Assembly (NCBI RefSeq): GCF_027947535.2
Contig: NZ_JAAGKO020000014.1
Location: 1-64,000 of the forward strand
Length of the DNA stretch: 64,000 nt
DNA from: Streptantibioticus silvisoli
GTDB lineage: Bacteria > Actinomycetota > Actinomycetes > Streptomycetales > Streptomycetaceae
Direction: 5' to 3'
The position numbers and the translations under genes were made by a program. Positions 17,772-26,315 of this stretch are shown piece after piece. The notes beneath the pieces are model-generated. The model was not told the DNA's origin. It worked only from the letters and a program-made list of their open reading frames with translations, and did not search any database. Within the stretch, counting starts at the first letter, position 1. The number at the start of each line of letters is the position of its first letter.

Positions 17772-18437
17772 TCAGCGGGCCGTGCAACGCTCCCGTAGGG
17801 CCGCCACCCCGTCGCCCTGGAGTTCGTCGCAGTACGCCGTGCGTCCGGCCATCGCCATGGTCAGCGCCAGCGTGGTGCCGGACACGAGCGGTCCGGAGCC
17901 GGTGGTGAAGGGGCCGTCGGTCGCGGCGAGTCGCAGGCCGGTGCTGCGCTTCTTGGTGAGGACGGGCAGGTCGGAGCCCTGGTAGTACTGGGCCACCCGC
18001 GTGACCGTTTCGATCGGGTAGTCGCGGCGGATGCCCAGTGGCCGCCGGATGTCCTCGCCGTGGGCGATCGTTTCGCCGAGCATCGCCACGGTCGGGACGG
18101 GGGGTTTGGTCGTGCTCGTGGCGACTCGGTGGAACCTGTCGAGCGTCTCGGCCGGGGTCGCGCCCAACTGCTCGGCCAGCCGCATGGCCACCTGCTTGTC
18201 GAAGTCGAACCGGCAGCGGATCACGCCCGCCAGCCACCGCACGGGGTTCAGGCTCGCCCCGGCCGTGAGGTGGGCGAGCACCTCGCGCACGGTCAGTCCG
18301 GTGCACAGCGACGGCGTCGCCCAGCGCTCGTCGGTCAGGTCCGCGAGATCGGCGGTCAGGGCGGCTCGCTCGGCGTGGACGAGCGGCCAGACGTCGGTCG
18401 CGCGGGCGCGGTCTGGCTTCGGTGCTGGTCCGGTCAT
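17772..18437 (-). CDS. DinB-like/maleylpyruvate isomerase N-terminal domain protein
   Basis: A 221-aa protein starting at ATG 18437 after CAGGAGACC. The helical-bundle signature of the mycothiol-dependent DinB-like family is visible: VHAERAALTADLADLTDERWATPSLCTGLTVREVLAHL, with His residues (VLAHL and later AHGEDIRRPLG) that bind metal in family members. These proteins are thought to act in mycothiol-linked detoxification. It is divergent from an ECF sigma factor gene, a frequent arrangement in actinomycetes, and may be co-regulated. Confidence 0.85.
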   Translation of the reverse strand: MTGPAPKPDRARATDVWPLVHAERAALTADLADLTDERWATPSLCTGLTVREVLAHLTAGASLNPVRWLAGVIRCRFDFDKQVAMRLAEQLGATPAETLDRFHRVATSTTKPPVPTVAMLGETIAHGEDIRRPLGIRRDYPIETVTRVAQYYQGSDLPVLTKKRSTGLRLAATDGPFTTGSGPLVSGTTLALTMAMAGRTAYCDELQGDGVAALRERCTAR

Positions 18438-19011
18438 GTCGGTCGGTCTCCTGTTGTGGGGTGCGACCCGCTGCGGCCCGGGCAGCGGGGTGATGGGCTT
18501 CCGGGCGTCGCCGGCCGTCAGCGGCTGAGCCGTCCGATGAGGCTGCCGGCGGGGTCGGCGGAGGCGGCGACCCCGGTTGACGCGGATCTCAGCCGGCTCC
18601 ATGACACCCGTGCCGCCGAGTGCCTGCGCCCAAGCCTGGGCGGGCATGGGCAGGCGTACGGGGACGGTCCGCCGTTGACGTCGTCAACGGCGGTCGGTGC
18701 CGGGAAATCCCGGTGCGCAGGCCGGCGGAACCGGACCGGCCGATCCCGCCCGTCGGACCGTCCGCGTCGCCGGCGGGCGCGTAGGTCTCACGGAGAGCGT
18801 TGAGCACCGGCCGACATCTCGCGGTGGAAGCGTCGTGCTCGTGGGGCGCCCGGAGCGGGGATGCCGGACCAGGCGGGCGCAGGGTGCGGCGAGGTCCGAC
18901 CACGCGGGCGGGCGGTGGTGTCCGGTCGGCGTCATGAGGAGTCCTTCGTACCAGGGGAACGTCGAGTTCGGTCGAAGGTGGGACTCCGGCTGTGAGGCAC
19001 AATCGTCGCTC
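18438..19011. other. Divergent intergenic region before the sigma factor
   Basis: About 570 bases between the DinB-like gene and the sigma factor. A frame continuous with the sigma gene is open from 18697 but has Arg/Gly-rich, unbiased sequence, so it is not taken as coding. Promoters for both genes should lie here; none was identified with confidence. Confidence 0.4.
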
Positions 19012-20070
19012 GTGGAGGAAAATCTTTCCGGCCAGTTGGCGGACGCGGTGGCACAGGGCGCCGACGAGGCCGACCTGGCGCGGGCGCGCGCCGGGGACGA
19101 GGCGGCGTTCACCCGACTCGTGGAGCCGTTGCGCCGTGAGTTGCACGCCCACTGCTACCGCATGCTCGGCTCGGCCCACGACGCCGACGACGCCCTGCAG
19201 GACGCCTTGCTGCGGGCGTGGCGAGGGCTGGCGCGCTTCGAGGGACGAAGCGCGGTGCGCACCTGGCTGTACACGGTGGCCACCCGCACGTCCCTGGACA
19301 TCGTCGAAGCCCGGGGCAGGCGGGCACTGCCCGCCGACCTCGGCCCGTCCAGCGACCGTGCCGTGCTCGACGGCAACGCCCCGCTGACCGACGTCGCCTG
19401 GCTGGCCCCCTACCCCGATGCCGGCCTCGCCGGCGACCCGGCCGGCCCGGACGCGCGCTACGAGCAGCGTGAGGCGGTCGAACTCGCCTTCGTCGCCGCT
19501 CTGCAGCACCTGCCGGGCAACCAGCGGGCGGCGCTGCTGCTGTTCGAGGTCCTCGGTTTCTCGGCCGCCGAGATCGCCACCATGATGGCCACCTCGACCA
19601 CGTCGGTGAACTCCGCGCTGGCGCGAGCCCGCAAGATCGTCGCGCACCGGGTTCCCCCGCGCACCCAGCAGCGGACGCTGCGCCGGATCGGCGACGCCCG
19701 GGTGCGGGAGATCGCCACCCGGTTCGCCACCTCCCTGGAACGGGGTGACGCCGACGCCCTGGTCGCGCTGCTCACCGAGGACGTCACCTGGTCGATGCCG
19801 CCACTGCCGAACTGGTACCGCGGCATCGAGGCGGTCACCGACTTCGCCGTGCAGGTCCCCATGACCCGTTGCCCGAGCTGGCGCCACCGCGTGACCAGCG
19901 CGAACGGCCAGCCGACCGTGGCGTTCTACCTCGGCGACGACGCCGCCGGACCGCACGCCGCCTGGTCGATCACGGTGCTGACCCTGCGCGGCGAGCACAT
20001 CGCCGAGATCACCTCGTTCCTCGGCCCCGACGGCTTCGCGCCCTTCGGGCTGCCCGCCTCGCTCCCCTGA
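19012..20070 (+). CDS. ECF sigma factor with C-terminal SnoaL-like domain
   Basis: A 352-aa ECF sigma factor of the group (ECF41/SigJ-like and TIGR02960-like) that carries a C-terminal SnoaL/NTF2-type domain. Sigma region 2 spans about 20-95 (FTRLVEPLRRELHAHCYRMLGSAHDADDALQDALLRAW), region 4 about 158-210 (LPGNQRAALLLFEVLGFSAAEIATMM), and the SnoaL-like domain the last 120 residues (LVALLTEDVTWSMPPLPNWYRG). In this group the C-terminal domain usually replaces an anti-sigma factor. The GTG at 19012 has no strong ribosome binding site; ATG 18934 is an alternative. The neighbouring DinB-like gene is a plausible target. Confidence 0.88.
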   Translation: MEENLSGQLADAVAQGADEADLARARAGDEAAFTRLVEPLRRELHAHCYRMLGSAHDADDALQDALLRAWRGLARFEGRSAVRTWLYTVATRTSLDIVEARGRRALPADLGPSSDRAVLDGNAPLTDVAWLAPYPDAGLAGDPAGPDARYEQREAVELAFVAALQHLPGNQRAALLLFEVLGFSAAEIATMMATSTTSVNSALARARKIVAHRVPPRTQQRTLRRIGDARVREIATRFATSLERGDADALVALLTEDVTWSMPPLPNWYRGIEAVTDFAVQVPMTRCPSWRHRVTSANGQPTVAFYLGDDAAGPHAAWSITVLTLRGEHIAEITSFLGPDGFAPFGLPASLP

Positions 20071-20330
20071 CCGTCCCGCCCGAACCCTGCCGCGATCATC
20101 CGTCAGGCGCTGGCTGCGCGACGAATCTTCGGCGGATTGCGCAGTCCGTGACGAACAACCGAGGCCCCAACGCCGAGGTCGTCGTGACGCGTCCGAGCAA
20201 GCGCCGTCCTGCCAGCCCGCCGCCGGGCGCGTTTCCGCGGTCCCTCACCCGAAAGCGCACCCTCGCAGCGGCGCCGGGGGGTGGGGTACCGCCCGGCGCC
20301 GCCGCGGGGTGCGCCGCCCGCGCAGGGCTT

Positions 20331-21059
20331 CTACGGGTTGTACGGGGTGTACTCGATCGCGGAGACCTTGAGGTAGCGGGCCCCGTCGGCCGTGGCCCAC
20401 GTGGAGGCGTCCGGGGTTCCCGGCCAGTCCCCGCCGACGGCGGTGTCGACGATGAAGTGCATGCCCACTCCGGGAGCGGTCGTGTACCACTTGGTGCCCT
20501 CGTAGACCCCGTCCACGTCGAAGTCGATGTGGTCGGGCCACCAGGTGAACGAGTAGGTGTGGAAGTTGTTGGACCAGCCGCCCGGGTTGCTCGTGGCGAA
20601 CTGGGTCTGGCCGTTGCTGTCGTCGTGGAAGGTCTGGTAGACGGTGTCGGGGTTGGAGCCGACGATCTCCGCTCCGTCCATCTCGGGCAGCCACGGGTTC
20701 AGGGCCGCGGCCCACACCGCCGGCAGCAGTCCCTGCCCGCTGGGCATGTTCGCGGTGAAGCTGTAGGTGCCGTAGCCGTAGACGGCCTGCGACTCGACGC
20801 GGCCGGAGTAGTACACGCCGTTGCCCGCGTTGTAGGTCTTGATCACCAGCGTGCTGCCCTCGTACCAGACGCAGTTGGGCGTGTAGGTCTCCAGCTCGTT
20901 GTTGTCCGTCCACCTCTGGTTGATGATGTTCCAGGAGTTGACGGCCTGGGGCGTGCCCCAGGAACTGGCGTGCGCGGTCGACTGTGTCATGACGAGCGTC
21001 ATGAGGGCGGCCAGGAGAACACCTGCGAGCCGTCCTGGGCGCAGGAAGGTTGATGACAT
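20331..21059 (-). CDS. Secreted glycoside hydrolase family 16 protein
   Basis: A 242-aa exported beta-glucanase-like enzyme. Residues 1-32 are a signal peptide (RPGRLAGVLLAALMTLVMTQSTAHA). The GH16 active-site pattern E-x-D-x-x-E is present as EMDGAE, with the two glutamates as nucleophile and acid/base, and the flanking TYSFTANMPSGQGLLPAVWA and HTYSFTWWPDHIDFDVDG segments are typical of GH16. Unlike laminarinases it has no carbohydrate-binding module. It should cut beta-1,3 or mixed-linkage glucans or related polysaccharides outside the cell. ATG 21059 follows GGAG; a clear promoter lies upstream. Confidence 0.92.
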   Translation of the reverse strand: MSSTFLRPGRLAGVLLAALMTLVMTQSTAHASSWGTPQAVNSWNIINQRWTDNNELETYTPNCVWYEGSTLVIKTYNAGNGVYYSGRVESQAVYGYGTYSFTANMPSGQGLLPAVWAAALNPWLPEMDGAEIVGSNPDTVYQTFHDDSNGQTQFATSNPGGWSNNFHTYSFTWWPDHIDFDVDGVYEGTKWYTTAPGVGMHFIVDTAVGGDWPGTPDASTWATADGARYLKVSAIEYTPYNP

Positions 21060-21116
21060 CGGAGCTCCAGTGCTCGAAACGAGTGGGGGCGGGAGCGTTC
21101 CTATGGTCAATGCCGG

Positions 21117-21145
21117 ACTATAGAAGTGTGTTCAGGACATGACAA
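21117..21145 (-). promoter_or_regulatory. Sigma-70 type promoter of the GH16 gene
   Basis: On the minus strand TTGTCA and TATAGT are separated by exactly 17 bases, close to the consensus of the main vegetative sigma factor (HrdB type). It lies about 60 bases upstream of the ATG at 21059. Confidence 0.8.
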
Positions 21146-21571
21146 GATGTCGCGGCGAAGGTGACATCCTGGGTTTCGACAGTGAAGGCGGAGCGGTCGT
21201 AGGGCCCCGCATTTCGATCAGGCACTGACAGGACGCCGACCGGGTGCCGACGGGACGTCAGCACGAACGCCGCTCGCACGGGCGCGCCGTGGAGAACGGT
21301 CCGAACCCCATCCGAAGGGCGGCGCAGCCGATGCGCGGCCGCTACGGCGAGGTGCCCGGCGCGTGCCCCAGGTGCCCTGTTTCATGGCGGGCGTTGACGT
21401 TGGCGCGGTACCGGAAATGGGCGGTCACGGCATGCGGCCCATCGGCCGTGCCGGCGGTCGCTGGCTGCCGCGCCGAGCGATGCCGGCGGCGTCCCGGGCC
21501 CGGTGAGGTCGCCATCGGTGAGGATGCCCGGGCGCGGGCGGGCCGGTCGTTCGCGTTCCGCCGAACCCGGG
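21146..21571. other. Intergenic region, no gene seen
   Basis: About 425 bases between the GH16 promoter and the stop of the TetR gene. Frames are open but unbiased and lack ribosome binding sites. Nothing else recognised. Confidence 0.4.
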
Positions 21572-22177
21572 TCAGAGCCCGGGTCGGACCGACCGGCGGG
21601 GCGGGGAGTCGAGCTCGGCGGTGCGCGCCTGCAAGTCGCTCAGGGCCGCTGCGGCGTGCACCGGGAACGGTTCGTCCTGATCCGACCTCATCCAGCGCTC
21701 AACGGCGACGGAGAACGCGAGCATTCCCACCTCCGCCGTCAGCCGGGCCGTCAGCTCGTCCGTGCCGCGTTCGCGCAGGGCGGCGCTGATGGACCCGGCG
21801 ATGCGGGCGTGCTTGAGCAGTCCCCGCTCCTGCGCTTCGCTGTTCGCCGCGACGACCAGCACGCGCTTCGCCGCCTTGGTCCGCTGCTGGGAGGTCATCG
21901 CGACCTCGGCGGCCGCGAACGCCGCCCGAAGGCACTCGGTGGGGGTGGCGTCCGGTGCGGCGGTGCGGATGCCGTCGGCGAACAGTCCGGCCAGCTTGTC
22001 CTCGCCGCCGAACAGGACTTCCCGCTTGTCGGCGAAGTGCCGGAAGAACGTGGCGCGGTTCAGGCCGGCGCGATCCGCGATCTGCGCGACGGTCGTCTCC
22101 TCGTACCCGTTCTGCGCGAACAGGTCCAGCGCCGCGGTCTCCAGGCGCTCGCGCGCGTCCGGCGCCCATCTGCTCAT
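21572..22177 (-). CDS. TetR-family transcriptional regulator
   Basis: A 201-aa repressor. Helix-turn-helix at about 27-55 (TTVAQIADRAGLNRATFFRHFADKREVLF), then helices of a ligand domain. Start at ATG 22177 (MSRWAPDARERLETAALDLF), the canonical TetR beginning. It is divergent from the NAD-binding protein gene at 22345, and the 170-base gap has repeated ATGCGA...TCGCAT palindromes, so it probably represses both genes. Confidence 0.9.
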   Translation of the reverse strand: MSRWAPDARERLETAALDLFAQNGYEETTVAQIADRAGLNRATFFRHFADKREVLFGGEDKLAGLFADGIRTAAPDATPTECLRAAFAAAEVAMTSQQRTKAAKRVLVVAANSEAQERGLLKHARIAGSISAALRERGTDELTARLTAEVGMLAFSVAVERWMRSDQDEPFPVHAAAALSDLQARTAELDSPPRRSVRPGL

Positions 22178-22195
22178 CCCCACAGCATAGGCGAG

Positions 22196-22277
22196 GCGAC
22201 CGGATCGCATGCCGGGCGAAACAGTGATGCGACGGCGTCGCATGCCGGTGTTAGAGTTGATGCGACCGGATCGCATC
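22196..22277. promoter_or_regulatory. Cluster of GATGCGA/TCGCATC operators
   Basis: Two complete inverted repeats are present: ATGCGAC-ggc-GTCGCAT at 22227-22243 and GATGCGA-ccgga-TCGCATC at 22259-22277; a related half site CGGATCGCATG is at 22201-22211. The spacing between the full sites is about three helical turns. They sit between divergent TetR and oxidoreductase genes and are very probably the TetR binding sites. Confidence 0.8.
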
Positions 22278-22344
22278 AGTGCTCCGGCCGCAGCCTGGGT
22301 GCCGTGTGTCTTCGGCACCTCAGGCACGACCAAGGAGAATCTCC

Positions 22345-23226
22345 ATGCGCATCTTCGTCACCGGCGCTTCCGGCTGGATCGGCTCGGCCGTCGTCCCCGA
22401 ACTCATCGGCGCCGGCCACCAGGTCCTCGGACTGGCCCGCTCGGACGCCTCCGCCACAGCGGTCGCCGACCTGGGCGCCGAGGTGCTGCGCGGCGACCTG
22501 AACGACACCGGCGTGCTGCGCGCCGGGGCTCTCGACAGTGACGGCGTCATCCATCTGGCCTTCGTCGTGCCCAGCGTGACCGAGGCCGCGACGCGGACCG
22601 ATGCCGCGGCCATCGAGGCGTTCACCGCCGGCCTCGCCGGCTCCGGCAAGCCCCTGGTCGTCTCCGGTGCCACGCTGGTCACGCCCGGCCGGGTTGCCAC
22701 CGAACGCGACGAGCTCATCGCCGCCGGGCCCGTCGCGGCCCGCATCACCAACATGCGGGCAGCGCTCGCGGCCGCGGACAGGGGCGTACGCACCAGCCTC
22801 GTCATGCTGCCCCGCTCCGTGCACGGCCGGGGAGAACGCCACGGCTTCATCCCCCAACTCATCGCCGCGGCCCGGGCCAAGGGCGTGTGCGGCTACCTCG
22901 GCGACGGGGCCGGCCGCTGGCCCGCCGTCCACGTCAAGGACGCCGCGCGTCTCTACCGGCTGGCCGTCGAGCGGGCTCCTGCCGGCGCGGTGCTGAACGC
23001 TGTCGGCGACGAAGGCGTACCCGTCCGGGAGATCGCCGAGGCCATCGGCCGCCACCTGAACCTGCCCGCCCGCTCCCTGCCGGCCGAAGAATTCGGCGGA
23101 ATGCTCATACGCCTGCTCAGCACCGACATGCCCGCCTCCAGCACCATCACCCAGGATCTCCTGGCCTGGAAGCCCACCCACCCCGGCCTCATCGAGGACA
23201 TCGAACAGGGCCACTACTTCAGCTGA
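22345..23226 (+). CDS. NAD-dependent epimerase/dehydratase-family (SDR) protein
   Basis: A 293-aa extended-SDR protein. N-terminal Rossmann motif TGASGWIGS (residues 6-14), HLAFV after strand 4 and VHVKDAARLYRLAVE typical of the family C-terminal half. The YxxxK motif is not obvious, common in the NAD(P)-binding subgroup to which this belongs, so catalytic status is uncertain. ATG 22345 follows AAGGAGAA. Under probable control of the divergent TetR; such pairs often respond to reactive carbonyls or quinones, but that is inference. Confidence 0.88.
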   Translation: MRIFVTGASGWIGSAVVPELIGAGHQVLGLARSDASATAVADLGAEVLRGDLNDTGVLRAGALDSDGVIHLAFVVPSVTEAATRTDAAAIEAFTAGLAGSGKPLVVSGATLVTPGRVATERDELIAAGPVAARITNMRAALAAADRGVRTSLVMLPRSVHGRGERHGFIPQLIAAARAKGVCGYLGDGAGRWPAVHVKDAARLYRLAVERAPAGAVLNAVGDEGVPVREIAEAIGRHLNLPARSLPAEEFGGMLIRLLSTDMPASSTITQDLLAWKPTHPGLIEDIEQGHYFS

Positions 23227-23984
23227 CCACCGCCGGGCGGCAGGCGGGACGACCACCTGACCGCACGAGCATCGGGACGCTCAACGCCCACCGTGTCAGT
23301 GACTGCCCGGCGCCGGGAGAGGAGGAGGCGGATCTCGGCACGCGACCCGACAGCCGGCCCCCGCTGCCCCGCACGCGTTGAGCACGGGGCCCCGCCACCC
23401 CCGTGTCGGTGCTCGCCCTCGACTCCGTCAGGAATCGCGTTGCCACGCGGCGTACGCCGCTTCGGTCCGGTCAGGTCTTCACGGCCCATGCCGACCGTCT
23501 TGAAGACGGACCCCTTCGAAGGGGGCGACGGCACGCTGGTCTGCGCGGCCGGTGAGGCGGCCGGCGTCCAGGGCACCGGACGTGACGCCGGCCTCGCGCA
23601 GCGCCGTCGCCCGGTCCTTGGCCACGACGTGCGACGCGCGCCGCAACGTTGTTCAGCTCCCCAAAAGCAACGCAATCCCCGGCCGTGGACCCGAGAACGG
23701 AGGGGGCGTCAGGTGAATGCACGGGATGTTGCTCAGGGAAAGCACGTGCGCCGGCGTCGGAGATGTGATGCCCCTCGGGACGAAGCCGGACGGCCTCGCG
23801 ACATGATCACGCTCGTCGAAGAAGAGCCGTACTCTCGGATTCGGCAGCGGATTTCACCATATGGGGTGGAGTAAAATCTGATCACTTGGTCGGGGGCATT
23901 TCGGGTGCGACAGTCGATTTGCGAGCGGGATTCCGCCGCAGTCTCATGCATGCGCACGGAAATCTTGTCGAGAGGAGACCCGAA
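23227..23984. other. Intergenic region with gene debris
   Basis: About 760 bases without an intact gene. A decayed ornithine cyclodeaminase-like fragment lies on the minus strand near 23455-23640. The AT-richer part from 23850 to 23975 probably contains the promoter of the two-gene cassette at 23985. Confidence 0.5.
23455..23640 (-). pseudogene. Ornithine cyclodeaminase/mu-crystallin family remnant
   Basis: Reading leftward, one frame gives VVAKDRATALREAGVTSGAL and continues through DAGRLTGRADQRAVAPFEG; the adjacent frame then gives SVFKTVGMGREDLTGP. Together these match the C-terminal third of ornithine cyclodeaminase-family proteins, where the block V-F-K-S-x-G-x-x-x-E-D-L is characteristic. 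The frame change and the missing N-terminal two thirds mark it as a pseudogene fragment. Confidence 0.5.
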
Positions 23985-24308
23985 GTGACCACAGGAATCA
24001 GGGGATGCGACAACCAGTCCAATTCCTACGTGTCGTTCGTCAACCAGGAGCACGCGGGTGACAGCCGGTCCGTCAAACCCAGGTCCTATGACGGGGACGT
24101 CTACGCCTGGATCTCTCAGCACAAGGAACGGCCGCTGAGCGTTCAGACGGGCCGGGGCCGGTGCATCCTCTGGGACGACGACTGGAAGGTCAAGGCCGAG
24201 TGGGACGACGGCTCCGGCGAGTTCGTGCTGGCCCAGATCCACCACAGCCCGCAGGACTACAGCATGACCGTCAGTGACACGGGCGATATCACCATCAAAG
24301 AGCGCTGA
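23985..24308 (+). CDS. Small hypothetical protein, first gene of a two-gene cassette
   Basis: A 107-aa soluble protein starting at GTG 23985 with GAGGAGACC upstream. It is Asp/Ser/Trp-rich and predicted to be all-beta (SNSYVSFVNQEHAG, GDVYAWISQHK, CILWDDDWKVKAEWDDGSGEF, DYSMTVSDTGDITIKER), with two cysteines and no signal peptide. The pattern resembles small beta-sandwich proteins such as lectin-like or aegerolysin-like folds, but no family was recognised. It is followed after 14 bases by another small gene, so the two form an operon. Confidence 0.75.
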   Translation: MTTGIRGCDNQSNSYVSFVNQEHAGDSRSVKPRSYDGDVYAWISQHKERPLSVQTGRGRCILWDDDWKVKAEWDDGSGEFVLAQIHHSPQDYSMTVSDTGDITIKER

Positions 24309-24322
24309 CCTGGGGGCTGAAG

Positions 24323-24592
24323 ATGACCATGTCGGACTGGAAGATCACCGGAGCGATGGAGAACCTCACCGGCGACTGGGTCTACTACGTGTGCACCGGG
24401 GTCGCTGCTTTCGCGCAGCTGCACATGAGCCGCCATGTGGACAGCCCTGGTGACGACCACATGGCCACCAACGACCGCCGGTATTACTACTACGGGGTCA
24501 CAGGAACGTTCAACGCGGCAGCAAGGGCAGCACCGCAGGCCGTCCGGCAGTTGTTGGTCGATGCCTGGCGCAACTACTACAGCGTCCAGTGA
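24323..24592 (+). CDS. Small hypothetical protein, second gene of the cassette
   Basis: An 89-aa protein starting at ATG 24323 (or ATG 24329) after GGGGGCTGAAG. Tyr/Trp-rich with DWVYYVCTGVAAFAQLHMSRHVD, RRYYYYGVTG and WRNYYSVQ at the end. No signal peptide or strong membrane span. Unknown family. Tight spacing to the gene before it and a terminator after it define a two-gene unit whose products probably work together. Confidence 0.7.
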   Translation: MTMSDWKITGAMENLTGDWVYYVCTGVAAFAQLHMSRHVDSPGDDHMATNDRRYYYYGVTGTFNAAARAAPQAVRQLLVDAWRNYYSVQ

Positions 24593-24684
24593 GCTCACGG
24601 GAGACCTCAGGGCTCCAAAACCCCGGAGTTCACGCTGTTTCATCCGGTAGGCCGGGCGCACCTGTCGATGTCTGAAGTCGCGCA

Positions 24685-24715
24685 CACGAGTACGGCCAGG
24701 ACGGCCGTACTCGTG
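24685..24715. terminator. Hairpin terminator after the two-gene cassette
   Basis: Perfect 13-bp stem CACGAGTACGGCC / GGCCGTACTCGTG with a 5-nt loop, 92 bases after the stop at 24592. Confidence 0.85.
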
Positions 24716-24855
24716 GCCGGGAATGGATGCGGAGCCGCAGAAGACATCCGTGCCCGGTGCCGATCTGGTCGAGGAGCCACGACGTGGGATCGACACCCGA
24801 AGGGCTCCCAGCGCACTCCACCCCATGCCCAGCGGCCGGCGAGGGGTTGAGTGCC

Positions 24856-25050
24856 ATGCCGGCCGACGCGGAACGGCTGGCGAGACTCACCGCATGGCTG
24901 GGACGCTCGACCGTGTTCTACGTCATGGGCCGGGCCGATCACGACCGGACCCCGACCCCGCCCCGGTGTCGTTCCGGACCCGCCCTGGCAACGGGCGCGC
25001 AACGGCCGTGCCAATGCGTCCCGTTGCCGCTCTCCCGGCGCGACCCCTAA
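24856..25050 (+). pseudogene. Probable 5' fragment of an interrupted gene
   Basis: ATG 24856 with GAGGGG upstream opens a frame whose first 35 codons (PADAERLARLTAWLGRSTVF...) have strong third-position GC, then becomes Pro/Arg/Cys-rich and ends at 25050. The sudden loss of bias, just before a headless WD40 frame, suggests that a deletion joined two unrelated pieces. Family unknown. Confidence 0.35.
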
Positions 25051-25055
25051 CCTGA

Positions 25056-25985
25056 CGTACGAGCCCCTCCGCCGTCACGGGCGCCATACGCCTGTGGGAC
25101 ACCGGCAACGGGAGACTCCGCACGACGTTCGCGGCGGGCGCCGGATACGTGAGCTCCGTGGCGTTCGGCCAGGACGGCGGGACGCTGGCGACCACCACCG
25201 CCAACATCACCGATGGCGGAGTGGGCATCGGCGCCAGTGGCCGGGGAAGCGCCCGCTTGTGGGACGCGCGGTCGGGGGCACGGCGTTCCTCGCTCGCGGT
25301 GGGCGCCCACGACGTGAGCGCCATGACGTTCAGCCCGGACGGGAAAACCGTCGCCGCCGGTGCGAGCGATGGTCAGGTCCGTCTGTGGAAAACGGGGTCG
25401 GGGACGTCGCGTGCCGCGCTCAAGCTGGGCTCCGGGAGCGTGGACACACTGGCGTTCAGCCCGGACGGCGAAACCGTCGCCGCCGGTGACGGTGACGGTG
25501 ACGTCCGCCTGTGGAGTGTGGCGTCGGGGGCGACGCGTGTCTCGTTCACGGTGGGCGCCGGAAGCGTGAGCGCGATCGCGTTCAGCCCGGACGGCACGAC
25601 CCTCGCCACCGGCGACAGCCAGGGCGACGTCCTGCTGTGGGACACGGCTTCCGGAAGGCTGCGGAAGACCCTGGTGGCCGAGGGCGGATACATGAGCGCG
25701 ATGACGTTCAGTCCCGACGGGAGGACCCTCGCCGTGGCCGTCGCCGACGGAGCCGACGCGAGCGGTGTCCTGAGCGGCGACGTGCAGTTGCTGGACGTGG
25801 CGTCGGGAGAACTGCGCGACAGCCTCGCGGTGGACAGCGCGTACGTGAGCGCGGTGGCGTTCGGCCCTCACGGCACGACCCTTGCCGCGGGCACCGACGA
25901 CGGCCGCGCCGACGTGTGGAGCGTCGACCTGCCCGACGCGCAGGCGATCAGCTCGACCATCTGCGCGAGCCTGCGCTGCTCCTGA
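25056..25985 (+). pseudogene. WD40-repeat protein fragment lacking its N-terminus
   Basis: The frame is a run of about seven WD40 repeats (TGAIRLWDTGNG, VRLWKTGSGTSRAALKLGSG, VRLWSVASGATRVSF, VLLWDTASGRLRKTL, each followed by an AFSPDG segment). Homology starts immediately after an in-frame stop at 25053, with no usable start upstream; the first possible start (GTG 25149) is inside a blade. The tail DLPDAQAISSTICASLRCS resembles the last blade of nSTAND/WD40 proteins but is short. It is most likely the 3' part of a larger kinase- or STAND-WD40 gene; expression from GTG 25149 cannot be excluded. Confidence 0.6.
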
Positions 25986-26315
25986 CATGCTGCGACTGCC
26001 GTACGGGAGGTGCGGGGAGGCCGGGGAGGCGCGGGCGGTCAGGCCGGTCCGGACGCCGGGGCGGTAGGCCGAGGACGGGTTCCGCGTGCTCTCCCCGTTC
26101 CGCGGAGTGCGTCAACGACTGCGTGACGACGACGAGTTGCGGTCCGCCCGGCATCGGTCCCGAGCACGGGAAAGGCGTCTCGGAGGCGTTCGGCGAGGCT
26201 CCCCCGCCGCTCCACGCTTCGCCTCGGCACCGCGGAGGCGGAGCGGACCGTCAACGCCCCGAGACTCCCCGGACCATCGGCAGCCCCGGCAGATCCCGCT
26301 GGACAAAGAACGAGC
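25986..26315. other. Intergenic region, no gene seen
   Basis: About 330 bases between the WD40 fragment and the stop of the GNAT gene. No biased frame and no hairpin of note. Confidence 0.4.

Noticed and set aside
17430-17985. Plus-strand frame with a good GGAGG site (MQLPGDPDLATT...)
   Set aside because: Poor third-position bias and a 214-base overlap with a clear opposite-strand gene; noted as a regulatory puzzle only.
23293-23874. 193-aa plus-strand frame
   Set aside because: Arg/Pro-rich and opposite to the ornithine cyclodeaminase remnant; no ribosome binding site.
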